Numbered from the stretch's first letter, positions 40,397 to 49,921 are shown. The stretch is DNA of 64,000 nucleotides from Porphyromonas sp. oral taxon 275 (GCF_018127745.1 NZ_CP072333.1:744001-808000), one strand, 5' to 3'. A program made the numbers and translations. Notes: generated from the sequence alone by a model not told the origin.

Positions 40397-43300
40397 ATGC
40401 GCTACTGGCAAGTAAATAAGCACGTGCTGCGAGTGCTGAGAGTGGTCGTGAGGATCGCGCTCGGGCTCTTCCTATGCCTCTATGTACTCCCCTTATTACT
40501 CTTCCGCATCCCTGCGGTACAGCGTAATGTCGCTAGTCGGGTGAGCAAGGAGCTGACGAAGCTCTTCGACGCGCCCGTAAGCCTAGAGCGCGTCGACCTC
40601 CTGCGCTGGACGGATCTCGAGCTGCACCAGGTGCTGGTGCGCGATAGCCTCAATCGGCCTATGCTCACGGCTAGCCGACTCGTGGGGGGCATCAGTCTCC
40701 TAGATCTCATCACAGACCAAGAGGTACGGATCACCTCGGCTCGCCTCTTCTCGGCGCACCTATTGCTGGTACGGGATCCCCGTACGGGGCGACTGAATAT
40801 CCAGCATGTGATCGATCACCTAGCACGCCCCAAGAAGGACAGCTCCTCGATCCCCGTCGACATCAATAGCATCATCATCCGCGACATGCGCTTGACGCTC
40901 GAGGAGGAGGGACGGCAGCGCCTTCGCCTGGATCGTATCTCGACGCGCATCCGACGCCTACGCTTCGCTCCGCAGTATGTGGGAGGGGCGCTCGATGAGC
41001 TCTCCTTTACCTCGAGCCTCGGCCTTGAGGTCACTGACCTTACGGGGCAGGTCGAGCTACGCCAGCAGCAACTCACGCTGCTGAACCTACAGCTGGCCTT
41101 ACCCAAGAGCCAGGGCTCTATCCCCCTCCTTCAGCTCGACCTTACTAAGCGTGGACTGCCTATACTACAGGCCCTGCGCTTAGGGCGCTCCAGCCTGTCC
41201 CTCACGGACCTCGCCTTCTTCGCTCCCGCTTGGCGTGGCCGCAGCGAGGCGCTACAGCTCTCAGCCAGCTATCAGCAGGAGCCCCATGGGCGTGGTGTAG
41301 GGCAGCTCAGCGCAGAGCTAGCTGGACAGCTGGCCTTGGAGCAGAGCTTCCAGCTCTCGTGGGATGTGGAGGCGCACCTCCAGCAGCTGACGCTCAAGAC
41401 CCCGACGCTGCAGCTCCGTAGCTCACTCCTCCCACTCATACTCCCCCTCCTTGGGCAGCAGGCCCTCCCCGAAGAGCTCATCACGCGTCTCGGCAAGCTT
41501 CGCTATCAGGGTGAGCTAAGCTATACCCCCTCACAGGAGCTCAAGGGGACGGGGCAGCTGGCCTCAGACCAAGGCCGCCTAGAGTATGAGCTCGCGGCGG
41601 TACTAAGCGGGCAGCAGCTGGAGCGCGTCACGGGCTTCGTCCGTACCGAGCAGTTTGACCTCGGCGCACTTCTTGGCCCTAAGACGGGGCTCGGGGCGCT
41701 GGCGGGGCAGGTGACGCTGGATGCTAAGCACGAAGGGCAAGGGCTAGAGGGCTGGAGCCTCAATGCCCTCGCGACGCTGCGCGACCTGGACTTCCGTGGC
41801 TATCGGTATCAGGGCCTGCAGCTAAGCCTCCAGCCACAGCAGGGGCAGCGCCATCTCGTAGATCTAAAGCTGGATGATCCCAATGCCGATCTGCACCTCG
41901 AGGGCTCGGCGCGCCTCAGCACTGAGGGGCTGCGTGACCTAGAGGCGCGCCTAGATCTCCAGCACGTGCGGGCTGACCAGCTGCACCTCCTCCCGAATCT
42001 TCATGAGGACCTAAGCCTGCAGGCCTCCCTCTCCCTAGACCGCATCGACCTAGATCGTATGCAGGGGCATATAGCCCTAGAGGGGCTCCAGCTCCAGGGG
42101 GGCTCGGGCCTCAAGCAGCTGGATGAGCTGCGCCTACGCCTGCATGGTAGCCCCGAACGTGGCCGCCTACTGCGCTTGACTTCCCCTTATCTCTCGGTGG
42201 AACTGACGGGGAACTATACCCTTGCCACCCTGATCCCCGACGCGCAGCAGACGCTGAGCCACCACCTCCCCTCCCTCTTCCCGCCCAATCCTCTGTGGGC
42301 TCGCCGAGCTGCCCAGGCAAGCTATGAGCTGCGCCTGGAGCTCAAGCAGATCCCTGAGGTATGGGCCGAATACCTGCGCCTCCCCCTTGGCCTAGATCAG
42401 GGGGCACACCTCTGGGCGACACTCGAGGGCGATGCGCGGCGCATCCAGTGCCACGCCAGCTTCCCGCAGCTGCGCTTGGGGGCGAATCAGCTGCGCTCGG
42501 CTAAGCTCGACTTCGATGGGGAGACGCTGGAGCTAAGCTCCGATCTAAGGCTTGCTAAGGGTGCCCTACTCAAGGGGCTCCTTCTTCGCAGCCAGCTCAG
42601 TCAGGATAGTATCTACACCCAGCTCAACCTCGGGGAGGATGACAAGGGCGTCTCGAATGGGACGCTGGGACTGGCGGCACGCTTCCTCCGTACCCCCGAG
42701 CGTCACCTCGGGATACAGCTGGGGTTAGACTCCTCGCGCCTTCGTATTCATAGCGAGGCCTGGCGTATCGCACCAGCTACGCTGCGCTGGCAGCCAGGCT
42801 TACTCTCAGTCGATGGACTTGACCTCTCGAGTGCGGACCGCCGCGTCAGCGTCTCGGGACGCCTCAGCGAGCACGCAGGGGACCGCCTCTCGGTAGCCCT
42901 GCAGCGGATCAACCTACTCTATATCCTCGAGTCGATCGGGGTAGGCTTCAACATGCTGGATGCCGACCTCACGGGTACGGGCACAGCTAGCCTGCGTGCA
43001 GGCGTCGTCTCGGCCTCGGCTGATGTCTCGAGTGCCTCCTTCCACGTCAAGGGCGTGGATGTCGGCGCGCTCCGAGCAGCGCTGCACTTCAATAGCTCCG
43101 AGGGCCTCATCCATCTCGACGGTGAGGTGCAGCAGCCTGAGGGCGGCCACTCGGCTGTCGCGGGCTATATCCGTCCTGTGGGTGGAGCGGGCATTGACCT
43201 ACGCTTCGATGCCGAGCGCCTGCGCACGGACTTCATCGCTAAGTTCATGGATACGCTCTTCGACGAAGTCCGAGGACGGGCCACGGGCAAGATGCGCCTT

Positions 43301-44839
43301 TTCGGTCGCTTTGAGGAAGGGGTGACGGTCGAGGGCCTTGCCGACGTGACGGAGGGAAGCATCGGGGTGCGCCTGCTCGGCACGCGCTACCTTTTCGAGG
43401 GGCCCCTACGCTTTACTCCCGAGAGCATCCTCTTTGATAAGATCCCCGTCCGAGACGACGAGGGACATACCGGGCGCCTAGATGGCAGCATACGCCACCG
43501 CTTCTTTGACCACTTCGACCTCGACCTGCACGCCGATGGGCTGGACCGTATGAAGGTGCTGCAGACGCAGAGCAAGCAGAGCCTACCCTTCTTCGGGACG
43601 GCCTATGGCTCTGGGCGGGCTACGCTGAGGGGCAAGCTTCCCCGCCTGCAGCTGGGCGTCGAGATGACGGCGCAGCAGGGGACGGATGTGACGCTGGACT
43701 TCAATCAGACGGATGTGCGCAAGGAGGATCGCCTCTTTACCTTCAAGCCGCTGCGTCCCCGCTCCGAGCGGGATAGCCTCCTGTATCTGCCCCTGCCCCC
43801 GCCCGAGGAGGCTCAGGGGACGGAGCTCAATATGCAGATGAGCCTACGTGTGACGCCTGCCGCGCAGCTGACGCTTCGCTTAGGCTCGGGCGAGATCCCT
43901 AATGAGGTGAAGGCGCGCTGTGAAGGGGCCTTGACGATCGACGTCCCCCATATCGGTTCGCCCAAGACCTACGGCTCGCTGCGCCTTGTCGAGGGCTCCT
44001 ATGTCTTCAACTTCGAGCAGCTCACCCGCCGCCGCTTCACCCTGCGCGAGGGCGGTTCGTTGGACTTTCGTGGCGATCCTATGGCTGCGGAGATCGACCT
44101 CAAGGCCAGCTACAGCCTCACGGCGAGCATCTCTGATCTAGATGCCACGCTGGCTGCAGAGGCTAGGCGCAATACCGTCCCGGTGAACTGTATCCTACAG
44201 CTGGGTGGTGTGATCACGCAGCCCAGTATCAACCTCGGACTGGAGCTGCCAGGTGCTGAGCCCGAGATCGAGCGCCGCCTGCAGTCGCTGATCAATACCC
44301 GCGATGAGCGCAATCGACAGGTGCTCTACCTGATGACGCTCGGGAAGTTCTACACGCCTGAGACACGTCAGACGACCACGACCTCGGTGTCTGATGGCTG
44401 GGCCTCGCTAGCCTCCTCGACGATCTCGGAGCAGCTGACCAACCTCCTGGGCAACCTGTCGAAGGACATCCAGTTCGGTACCAACATCCGCACGAGCAAT
44501 ACCGCCTTCGAGGATACGGACGTCGAGCTACAGTTCTCGGGGAGCTGGTTCAATAACCGCCTCTCCATCAATGGTAATGTGGGCTACCATAACAATCCCT
44601 TCCTCCAAGGGAAGTACATCGGGGAGTTCGACCTCGAGTATAAGCTCAACCCCGAGGGGACCCTCCGCTTGAAGGGATACAACCACTACAACAATATGTA
44701 CCAGTACCTCCGTCAGTCACTGACGACGCAGGGAATAGGCGTCATGTTCCAGCGGCGCTTTGACTCCTTCTCCGAGCTACTGTCGCGTAAGCAAGCGAAA
44801 AAGCGTACATTTGTGCCAAAGCAACAACCATCACATTAA
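40397..44839 (+). CDS. tamB: Translocation and assembly module protein TamB (DUF490)
   Basis: 1480 residues. One N-terminal membrane anchor (about 14-38, VVVRIALGLFLCLYVLPLLLF) precedes an AsmA-like start (SRVSKELTKLFDAPVSLERVDLLRW) and a very long repetitive beta-rich region expected to form the hydrophobic groove of bridge-like lipid-transfer proteins. The C-terminal DUF490 domain is clear: PKTYGSLRLVEGSYVFNFE, LREGGSLDFRGDPMAAEIDLKASYSL, QVLYLMTLGKFY and QRRFDSFSELL at the end. TamB-type proteins link inner and outer membranes and are thought to move phospholipids or help insert outer-membrane proteins. The mdh promoter lies inside its last codons. Confidence 0.92.
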   Translation: MRYWQVNKHVLRVLRVVVRIALGLFLCLYVLPLLLFRIPAVQRNVASRVSKELTKLFDAPVSLERVDLLRWTDLELHQVLVRDSLNRPMLTASRLVGGISLLDLITDQEVRITSARLFSAHLLLVRDPRTGRLNIQHVIDHLARPKKDSSSIPVDINSIIIRDMRLTLEEEGRQRLRLDRISTRIRRLRFAPQYVGGALDELSFTSSLGLEVTDLTGQVELRQQQLTLLNLQLALPKSQGSIPLLQLDLTKRGLPILQALRLGRSSLSLTDLAFFAPAWRGRSEALQLSASYQQEPHGRGVGQLSAELAGQLALEQSFQLSWDVEAHLQQLTLKTPTLQLRSSLLPLILPLLGQQALPEELITRLGKLRYQGELSYTPSQELKGTGQLASDQGRLEYELAAVLSGQQLERVTGFVRTEQFDLGALLGPKTGLGALAGQVTLDAKHEGQGLEGWSLNALATLRDLDFRGYRYQGLQLSLQPQQGQRHLVDLKLDDPNADLHLEGSARLSTEGLRDLEARLDLQHVRADQLHLLPNLHEDLSLQASLSLDRIDLDRMQGHIALEGLQLQGGSGLKQLDELRLRLHGSPERGRLLRLTSPYLSVELTGNYTLATLIPDAQQTLSHHLPSLFPPNPLWARRAAQASYELRLELKQIPEVWAEYLRLPLGLDQGAHLWATLEGDARRIQCHASFPQLRLGANQLRSAKLDFDGETLELSSDLRLAKGALLKGLLLRSQLSQDSIYTQLNLGEDDKGVSNGTLGLAARFLRTPERHLGIQLGLDSSRLRIHSEAWRIAPATLRWQPGLLSVDGLDLSSADRRVSVSGRLSEHAGDRLSVALQRINLLYILESIGVGFNMLDADLTGTGTASLRAGVVSASADVSSASFHVKGVDVGALRAALHFNSSEGLIHLDGEVQQPEGGHSAVAGYIRPVGGAGIDLRFDAERLRTDFIAKFMDTLFDEVRGRATGKMRLFGRFEEGVTVEGLADVTEGSIGVRLLGTRYLFEGPLRFTPESILFDKIPVRDDEGHTGRLDGSIRHRFFDHFDLDLHADGLDRMKVLQTQSKQSLPFFGTAYGSGRATLRGKLPRLQLGVEMTAQQGTDVTLDFNQTDVRKEDRLFTFKPLRPRSERDSLLYLPLPPPEEAQGTELNMQMSLRVTPAAQLTLRLGSGEIPNEVKARCEGALTIDVPHIGSPKTYGSLRLVEGSYVFNFEQLTRRRFTLREGGSLDFRGDPMAAEIDLKASYSLTASISDLDATLAAEARRNTVPVNCILQLGGVITQPSINLGLELPGAEPEIERRLQSLINTRDERNRQVLYLMTLGKFYTPETRQTTTTSVSDGWASLASSTISEQLTNLLGNLSKDIQFGTNIRTSNTAFEDTDVELQFSGSWFNNRLSINGNVGYHNNPFLQGKYIGEFDLEYKLNPEGTLRLKGYNHYNNMYQYLRQSLTTQGIGVMFQRRFDSFSELLSRKQAKKRTFVPKQQPSH
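44806..44813 (+). promoter_or_regulatory. -7 box for mdh inside the 3' end of tamB
   Basis: TACATTTG 38 bp upstream of the mdh ATG, lying in the last tamB codons. It suggests independent transcription of mdh. Confidence 0.5.
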
Positions 44840-44850
44840 GTGCAAATATT

Positions 44851-45852
44851 ATGAGCTACCTAACACAAGACAAGCTTACCATCGTAGGCGCTGCTGGTAT
44901 GATCGGGTCAAACATGGCACAGACTGCTGCCATGATGGCTCTGACGCCTAACATCTGTCTCTATGACCCCTTCCCCACGGGACTCGAGGGTGTCGCGGAG
45001 GAAATCCGCCACTGTGGCTTCGAGGGGCTGAACCTTACCTTTACCTCTGATATCAAGGAGGCTCTCACCGGGGCTAAGTACGTAGTATCCTCGGGTGGCG
45101 CTCCTCGTAAGGACGGCATGACCCGCGAGGATCTGCTCAAGGGCAACGCTGAGATCGCAGCCCAGCTGGGTAAGGATATCAAGGCTTACTGCCCCGATGT
45201 CCGCCACGTAGTCATTATCTTCAACCCCGCTGACATCACGGGGCTCGTCACTCTGATCCACTCCGGGCTACGTCCCGAGCAGGTCACGACCCTCGCTGCT
45301 CTCGACTCTACGCGTCTGCAGAGCGAGCTCGCCAAGCACTTCGGCGTAGCACAGAGCGAAGTCGTAGGGGCTCGTACCTACGGTGGCCACGGTGAGGCTA
45401 TGGCTGTCTTCTCGAGCGGTGCTACCGTCGCTGGCAAGCCGCTCTCCTCGCTCATCGGTACCGAGGCGCTGTCCGAGGCTACCTGGGCTGAGATCAAGGA
45501 ACGCGTCACGAAGGGCGGTGCCAACATCATCAAGCTCCGTGGTCGCTCCTCCTTCCAGAGCCCTGCCTATGTCTCTATCGAGATGATCCGCGCTGCTATG
45601 GGTGGTGCTCCCTTCCGTTGGCCCGCTGGCTGCTATGTCAATATCGACGGTATGGACCATGTCGTCATGGGCATGGAGACGGTGCTCGACAAGGATGGTG
45701 TACACTACAGCCACGAGCTCAAGGGGAGCGAAGCCGAGAAGGCTGCACTCAAGAAGAGCTACGAGCATCTGGTGAAGATGCGCGACGAGGTCATCGGCAT
45801 GGGCGTCATCCCTGCTGTGGCTGATTGGAGCAAGGTTAACCCCAATCTCTAG
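44851..45852 (+). CDS. mdh: Malate dehydrogenase
   Basis: 333 residues. The Rossmann motif is TIVGAAGMIGSNMAQ at the N-terminus. SSGGAPRKDGMTREDLLKGNAEI matches the substrate-binding arginine loop of the LDH/MDH family, FNPADITGL follows, and GARTYGGHGEAMAVF contains the catalytic histidine. It interconverts malate and oxaloacetate with NAD, in the reductive branch that leads to fumarate and succinate in Bacteroidales. A terminator follows. Confidence 0.95.
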   Translation: MSYLTQDKLTIVGAAGMIGSNMAQTAAMMALTPNICLYDPFPTGLEGVAEEIRHCGFEGLNLTFTSDIKEALTGAKYVVSSGGAPRKDGMTREDLLKGNAEIAAQLGKDIKAYCPDVRHVVIIFNPADITGLVTLIHSGLRPEQVTTLAALDSTRLQSELAKHFGVAQSEVVGARTYGGHGEAMAVFSSGATVAGKPLSSLIGTEALSEATWAEIKERVTKGGANIIKLRGRSSFQSPAYVSIEMIRAAMGGAPFRWPAGCYVNIDGMDHVVMGMETVLDKDGVHYSHELKGSEAEKAALKKSYEHLVKMRDEVIGMGVIPAVADWSKVNPNL

Positions 45853-45887
45853 GCCGCGCAAGGACGATTCCCGTCCACGACGCTTTG

Positions 45888-45934
45888 AGCCCCCTATCCT
45901 CCAGTTGCCTTAGGGCGCTGCAGGGTAGGGGGCT
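45888..45934 (+). terminator. Terminator after mdh
   Basis: 13-bp stem (45888-45900 with 45922-45934, one G-U) followed by a short T stretch, 36 bp after the mdh stop. Confidence 0.75.
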
Positions 45935-46142
45935 TTGCTATGTCTACTCTTGGACAAGGTCAGCCGCTTGGGACGGTTTACAGCGGCTTTCCCTCTTGTG
46001 CGCTCGCTACGAGGCTGTAGAGGAAGTCGGCGCAGTAGCCTTGGAAGTTGCATAAGGTGAAGCGGCCAAGACTGCTGCGCTTTGGCTTGGAGTGATGCTG
46101 AAGTCCTTGCTGCAGCGCGATGCGAGTAGTGGGGGAGGGCTC

Positions 46143-46226
46143 GTGAAGGATATCAGTCAGGAGGCTGAGGGCCGTCAGTGGCGAGCGTGAGGGATAGGCA
46201 TTAGCAGCCTGAGGGATATCCCTCAT
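46143..46226. repeat. 84-bp four-unit palindromic element (copy G)
   Basis: Units start at 46143, 46165, 46187 and 46209, spacers gagg, gagc, cagc. Outer cores are GATATC; inner cores GCCGTC and GATAGG. Unit 4 is nearly the perfect palindrome CTGAGGGATATCCCTCAT. Flanked by GGCTC on the left and GAGCC on the right. Left flank GGGAGGGCTC is the same as in copy C. The next -7 box is 75 bp downstream. Nothing else was seen in the gap after mdh. Confidence 0.92.
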
Positions 46227-46300
46227 AGAGCCTAGTGGCGGGCTGTCGGCGTGCTACGGCTTTTTCTGAACCCCGCTGAGGAGGCTTGGCCTAAGAGCTG

Positions 46301-46308
46301 TATCTTTG
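46301..46308 (+). promoter_or_regulatory. -7 box for the unknown gene at 46342
   Basis: TATCTTTG 34 bp before the ATG at 46342. It overlaps the longer in-frame start at 46306, which is therefore rejected. Confidence 0.55.
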
Positions 46309-46341
46309 CAGCACGAAAGATTACAGATAAGTACAGACGAT

Positions 46342-46923
46342 ATGGATATACAGGAATACCAGTCAGAGTATCGGGCTAAGGTGCTGCAGCAGCTGACGGA
46401 CTACGCTCGGGAGAAGGGATATGGCAGTGTTCGCCTCCTAGAGACCGATGACCTAGACGAGATCGCCCCAGTCTTGCTTCGGGCTTATTTCGCTGACTCC
46501 GTACCCGACTTTGCCCAGTATCCTGCGGTCTCACTAGGCTGGAGCTGCTTCGTCGGCGTCGCGCTCGCGGTCCTATGGGACAGCGACTGGGAGAAGTATG
46601 GGGCGGCTCCGGAGCAGCTCTACCCGATGATACGCGATGCGCGTGGCTGGGATGAGCTGGATGAGTACGTCCTGGAGGAGGTGCTGGGGTGGCAGCTGGA
46701 TAGTGAGGAGGCGAAGGCGCTGACGAACTTCTTCAAAAGCGCTGTAGAGCTCTGCTATACGACGCTGCGCCATGAGCGTATCGAGCCCGGGACGCCTGCG
46801 GCCTTCCAGCTCTATGGGGCCACGGTCTTCGCCCTCTATAAGCTCGGAGTCTCCGCCGGGCTGAAGATCCTAGGCTATAAGCTGGAGGCGGTGCAGCCTC
46901 AGTCTATGGGGCTGCCGAACTAA
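46342..46923 (+). CDS. Conserved-looking protein of unknown function
   Basis: 193 residues from the ATG at 46342 (MDIQEYQSEYRAKV). I do not recognise the family. It is acidic, mostly helical in appearance and lacks a signal peptide or clear membrane segments; SLGWSCFVGVALAVLW (about 68-83) is hydrophobic but short and flanked by acidic residues. Tryptophans and tyrosines are frequent (WDSDWEKYG, GWDELDEYV, LGWQL). Codon use and GC match the neighbours, and it has a promoter, so it is probably a real gene. It stands alone between copy G of the 84-bp repeat and tRNA-Gly. Confidence 0.75.
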   Translation: MDIQEYQSEYRAKVLQQLTDYAREKGYGSVRLLETDDLDEIAPVLLRAYFADSVPDFAQYPAVSLGWSCFVGVALAVLWDSDWEKYGAAPEQLYPMIRDARGWDELDEYVLEEVLGWQLDSEEAKALTNFFKSAVELCYTTLRHERIEPGTPAAFQLYGATVFALYKLGVSAGLKILGYKLEAVQPQSMGLPN

Positions 46924-47012
46924 GGTGTAGCTGGGCGCGGGCTCTGTGTGGACTCGCCGAGCAGGCGGCATAGGGTCGAAGCCGATGCTGTAGAACCACT
47001 TTGCTAGGCTAC

Positions 47013-47043
47013 TTGCAGCGAATAGATATTCTTATTACCTTTG
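47013..47043 (+). promoter_or_regulatory. Promoter of tRNA-Gly
   Basis: TTG at 47013-47015, a 20-nt gap, then TACCTTTG at 47036-47043, 30 bp before the tRNA. Confidence 0.65.
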
Positions 47044-47073
47044 CACCAGCAAGCCCTAAGGGGTATCAAGATC

Positions 47074-47146
47074 GCGGTAGTAGCTCAGTTGGTAGAGCAT
47101 CAGCTTCCCAAGCTGAGGGTCACGAGTTCGAGCCTCGCCTACCGCT
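47074..47146 (+). tRNA. tRNA-Gly (anticodon CCC)
   Basis: 73-nt cloverleaf. Acceptor GCGGTAG pairs with CTACCGC, with discriminator T as expected for tRNA-Gly. D arm AGCTCAGTTGGTAGAGC, anticodon stem TCAGC/GCTGA around TTCCCAA, T arm CGAGTTCGAGCCTCG. CCA is not encoded. Confidence 0.95.
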
Positions 47147-47152
47147 CTGATG

Positions 47153-47187
47153 GAGGGGTACCTTTCTCATGAGAGGTATCCCTCTTT
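47153..47187 (+). terminator. Terminator after tRNA-Gly
   Basis: 11-bp stem (47153-47163 with 47174-47184, one G-U) followed by TTT, seven bases after the tRNA. It overlaps the upstream in-frame start of the MarC gene at 47169 and supports the later start. Confidence 0.65.
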
Positions 47188-47219
47188 GCTGTCACTACAC
47201 AAGTACAGATTACACGCCT

Positions 47220-47906
47220 ATGCTCGGTTTACCTCTACTGGCTGCAGCTAGCGAAGGCATCTTTGCTAAGCTGGTACACGAACTAAGCCTCTTCGATCTT
47301 GACCAGCTCTACAAGAGCTTCCTTACGCTCTTCGTCACGATAGATATCATCGGGGCTATCCCCATCATCCTCTCACTGAAGTCCAAGGGCAAGGTGTATA
47401 ATGCCACGCAGGTCGGTGCCTACTCGGGACTCATTCTGCTGGTCTTCCTCTTCGTCGGGGAGCGCCTCTTGCAGTCCTTCGGAGCCGATATCTCGACCTT
47501 CGGCGTGGCGGGGGGGATCGTCCTCTTCGTGATGGCCGTGGAGATGATCTTCGGGCTCGAGATCTTCAAGAGTGAGGAGGATGACAATGGCAACTCCACC
47601 TTCGTGCCGCTGGTCTTTCCCCTCTTTGCAGGCGCTGCCTCCTTCACCACGCTCCTCACGCTGCGCTCGGATGGGATGGCGATGATCAACCTCGCGCTGA
47701 GCATCGTCGTCAATATGATCCTCGTCTACCTCGTCCTCCGCTACGTCTCTATCCTAGACCGTCTGCTCGGGGCCAACGGGGTGTACATCCTGCGCAAATT
47801 CTTTGGGGTCGTGCTCCTGGCTATATCGGTGAAGTTCATCACCAAGAACCTCATAGACGTCATCGCCATGGTGCAGCACGGTGTGGCTGCGCTGGGCGCT
47901 CAGTAG
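47220..47906 (+). CDS. MarC family inner-membrane protein
   Basis: 228 residues from the ATG at 47220 (MLGLPLLAAASEG); the frame could start at 47169 but that codon is inside a terminator hairpin. Six membrane segments are seen, with the MarC/UPF0056 blocks TLFVTIDIIGAIPIILSL near the N-terminus, GVAGGIVLFVMAVEMIFG, and FVPLVFPLFAGAASFTTLLTL. The family's transport role is unknown; the old link with multiple antibiotic resistance in E. coli was not upheld. nadE follows 25 bp later. Confidence 0.9.
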   Translation: MLGLPLLAAASEGIFAKLVHELSLFDLDQLYKSFLTLFVTIDIIGAIPIILSLKSKGKVYNATQVGAYSGLILLVFLFVGERLLQSFGADISTFGVAGGIVLFVMAVEMIFGLEIFKSEEDDNGNSTFVPLVFPLFAGAASFTTLLTLRSDGMAMINLALSIVVNMILVYLVLRYVSILDRLLGANGVYILRKFFGVVLLAISVKFITKNLIDVIAMVQHGVAALGAQ

Positions 47907-47931
47907 CTGATACTACGTATACATTATATAT

Positions 47932-49875
47932 ATGAAGCATGGATTCATCAAGGTAGCAGCGGCGGTACCCTTCGTCCGCGTCGCTGACTGCCAGTACAAC
48001 ATAGAGCATATCGAGGCGCAGGTGCGCCAGGCTGACGCTCAGGGAGTAGAGATCATGACCTTCCCCGAGCTCTGCATCACGGGCTACACCTGTGGGGACC
48101 TCTTCCTCAAGCCCTTCTTGATCCGCCAGGCGCAGGAGTCGCTCCTCGAGCTGGCGCATCGTACGGCGGATACCGAGGTGCTCTTCATCGTCGGGATGCC
48201 TATACTCATCGAGTCGCAGCTCTTCAATGCGGCCGTCGCCCTACAGGGGGGGCGCATCCTCGGCGCCATACCCAAGACCTACCTGCCGAACTATCGCGAG
48301 TTCCAGGAGGCACGCTGGTTCTCGCCTGCCAAGGACCTGCAGCTAGCGACCATACAGATAGGGGAGCAGCAGGTGCCCATAGGCTATAATGTCCTCTTCC
48401 GCTCGGGTGGGGTGGCCATCGGCATCGAGATCTGCGAGGATATGTGGACGCCCTACACCCCTGGGACGCGCCTCACGCTCTACGGCGCACAGATCATCTT
48501 CAACCTCTCGGCGAGCAATGAACTGGTGGGGAAGAACACCTATCTACGTAGCCTCATCAGCGGCCTCTCCTCGCAGAACCTCTGTGGCTATGTCTACGCC
48601 TCCTGCGGCTATGGCGAGAGCAGCACCGACACCGTGCTCACGGGCAAGGCCTTCATCGCCGAGGTCGGTAAGCTGCTGGTGGAGATGCCCCGCTTCGTCT
48701 ACGAGGAGCGCATGATCATCAGTGATATCGATATCAGCCGCATTGACTACGACCGCATGAGTAGCAATAGCTTCAACGCCTCGGTGGCAGACCATACGGA
48801 GCGCGGGCTGCTGACGGAGATCCCCTTCCGTCTGCGCAGCGAGGAGGCCTCGCACGACATCGACCGCACGATCGATCAGAACCCCTTCTATCCAGATAAT
48901 GGGACGCGTGATGAGCGTGCCGAGGAGACCTTTGACATCCAGGTCAGCGCCCTCGTGCAGCGCCTGCGTCACATGGGTGCCGAGCATGCCGTCCTGGGCA
49001 TCTCGGGCGGACTAGACTCTACGCTGGCGCTGCTCGTGACGGTGGGCGCCTTTGACTTCCTAGGCCTCGATCGCAAGGGCATCATCGGCGTGACTATGCC
49101 TGGCCTCGGCACGAGTAGCCACACCAAGGGCAATGCCCTGCGTCTGATGGAGCTGCTGGGGATCACGCAGCGCACCATCGACATCAAGGATGCCTGCCTG
49201 CGTCACTTCGAGGCCATCGGTCACGACCCTGCTGTGCAGGACGTCGTCTATGAGAATGCCCAGGCGCGCGAGCGTACGCAGATCCTGATGGATCTGGCCA
49301 ATGCCTACAACGCACCCGTGATCGGGACGGGCGACCTCTCGGAGCTCGCCCTCGGCTGGTGCACCTACAACGGCGATCACATGTCTATGTACGCGGTCAA
49401 TGCCGGCCTGCCGAAGACGGGGGTACAGCTCGTCGTGGCCTATCTGGGGCGCTCGGAGCGCTTCGGCCACGAGCTGCGTGAGGTGCTGCGCTCCATCGTC
49501 GAGACGCCCATCTCTCCCGAGCTGAAGCCCGTGGATGCCTCAGGCGCGATCCAGCAGAAGACCGAGGACGTCGTCGGCCCCTACGAGCTGCACGACTTCT
49601 TCCTCTATAACTTCCTTGGCTTCGGCTACGAGCCGAGCAAGATCTACTACCTGGCTTGCCTCGCCTTCAAGGATAAGTACGACGAGGAGTCCATCTATCG
49701 CTGGCTACGTACTTTCTACTACCGCTTCTTCACGCAGCAGTACAAGCGCACCTGTATGCCCGATGGACCTAAGGTCAGCCGCGTGAGTCTCTCGCCTCGT
49801 GGCGACTGGCGTGTCCCCAGCGATGTAGCCCCTACGGCCTGGCTGCGCGAGCTTGATTCGCTGCGCCCTAGCTAA
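47932..49875 (+). CDS. nadE: Glutamine-dependent NAD+ synthetase
   Basis: 647 residues, the two-domain form. The N-terminal nitrilase-type glutaminase shows its triad blocks: FPELCITGYTCGDLF (Glu), KTYLPNYREF (Lys) and IGIEICEDMWTP (Cys). The C-terminal synthetase has the P-loop GISGGLDSTLALLV and GTGDLSELALGWCTYNGDHMSMY. It amidates nicotinic acid adenine dinucleotide using ammonia channelled from glutamine. It lies 25 bp after the MarC gene and is probably cotranscribed. Confidence 0.96.
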   Translation: MKHGFIKVAAAVPFVRVADCQYNIEHIEAQVRQADAQGVEIMTFPELCITGYTCGDLFLKPFLIRQAQESLLELAHRTADTEVLFIVGMPILIESQLFNAAVALQGGRILGAIPKTYLPNYREFQEARWFSPAKDLQLATIQIGEQQVPIGYNVLFRSGGVAIGIEICEDMWTPYTPGTRLTLYGAQIIFNLSASNELVGKNTYLRSLISGLSSQNLCGYVYASCGYGESSTDTVLTGKAFIAEVGKLLVEMPRFVYEERMIISDIDISRIDYDRMSSNSFNASVADHTERGLLTEIPFRLRSEEASHDIDRTIDQNPFYPDNGTRDERAEETFDIQVSALVQRLRHMGAEHAVLGISGGLDSTLALLVTVGAFDFLGLDRKGIIGVTMPGLGTSSHTKGNALRLMELLGITQRTIDIKDACLRHFEAIGHDPAVQDVVYENAQARERTQILMDLANAYNAPVIGTGDLSELALGWCTYNGDHMSMYAVNAGLPKTGVQLVVAYLGRSERFGHELREVLRSIVETPISPELKPVDASGAIQQKTEDVVGPYELHDFFLYNFLGFGYEPSKIYYLACLAFKDKYDEESIYRWLRTFYYRFFTQQYKRTCMPDGPKVSRVSLSPRGDWRVPSDVAPTAWLRELDSLRPS

Positions 49876-49913
49876 TCTTTGGCAGGGCTTGGTGGTATAT
49901 CCTGTTTTTTTTG

Positions 49914-49921
49914 TACGTTTG
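49914..49921 (+). promoter_or_regulatory. -7 box for the NlpE-like lipoprotein gene
   Basis: TACGTTTG 68 bp before the ATG, preceded by a run of eight T. A TTG at 49889 is 22 nt upstream, slightly long. Confidence 0.5.
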
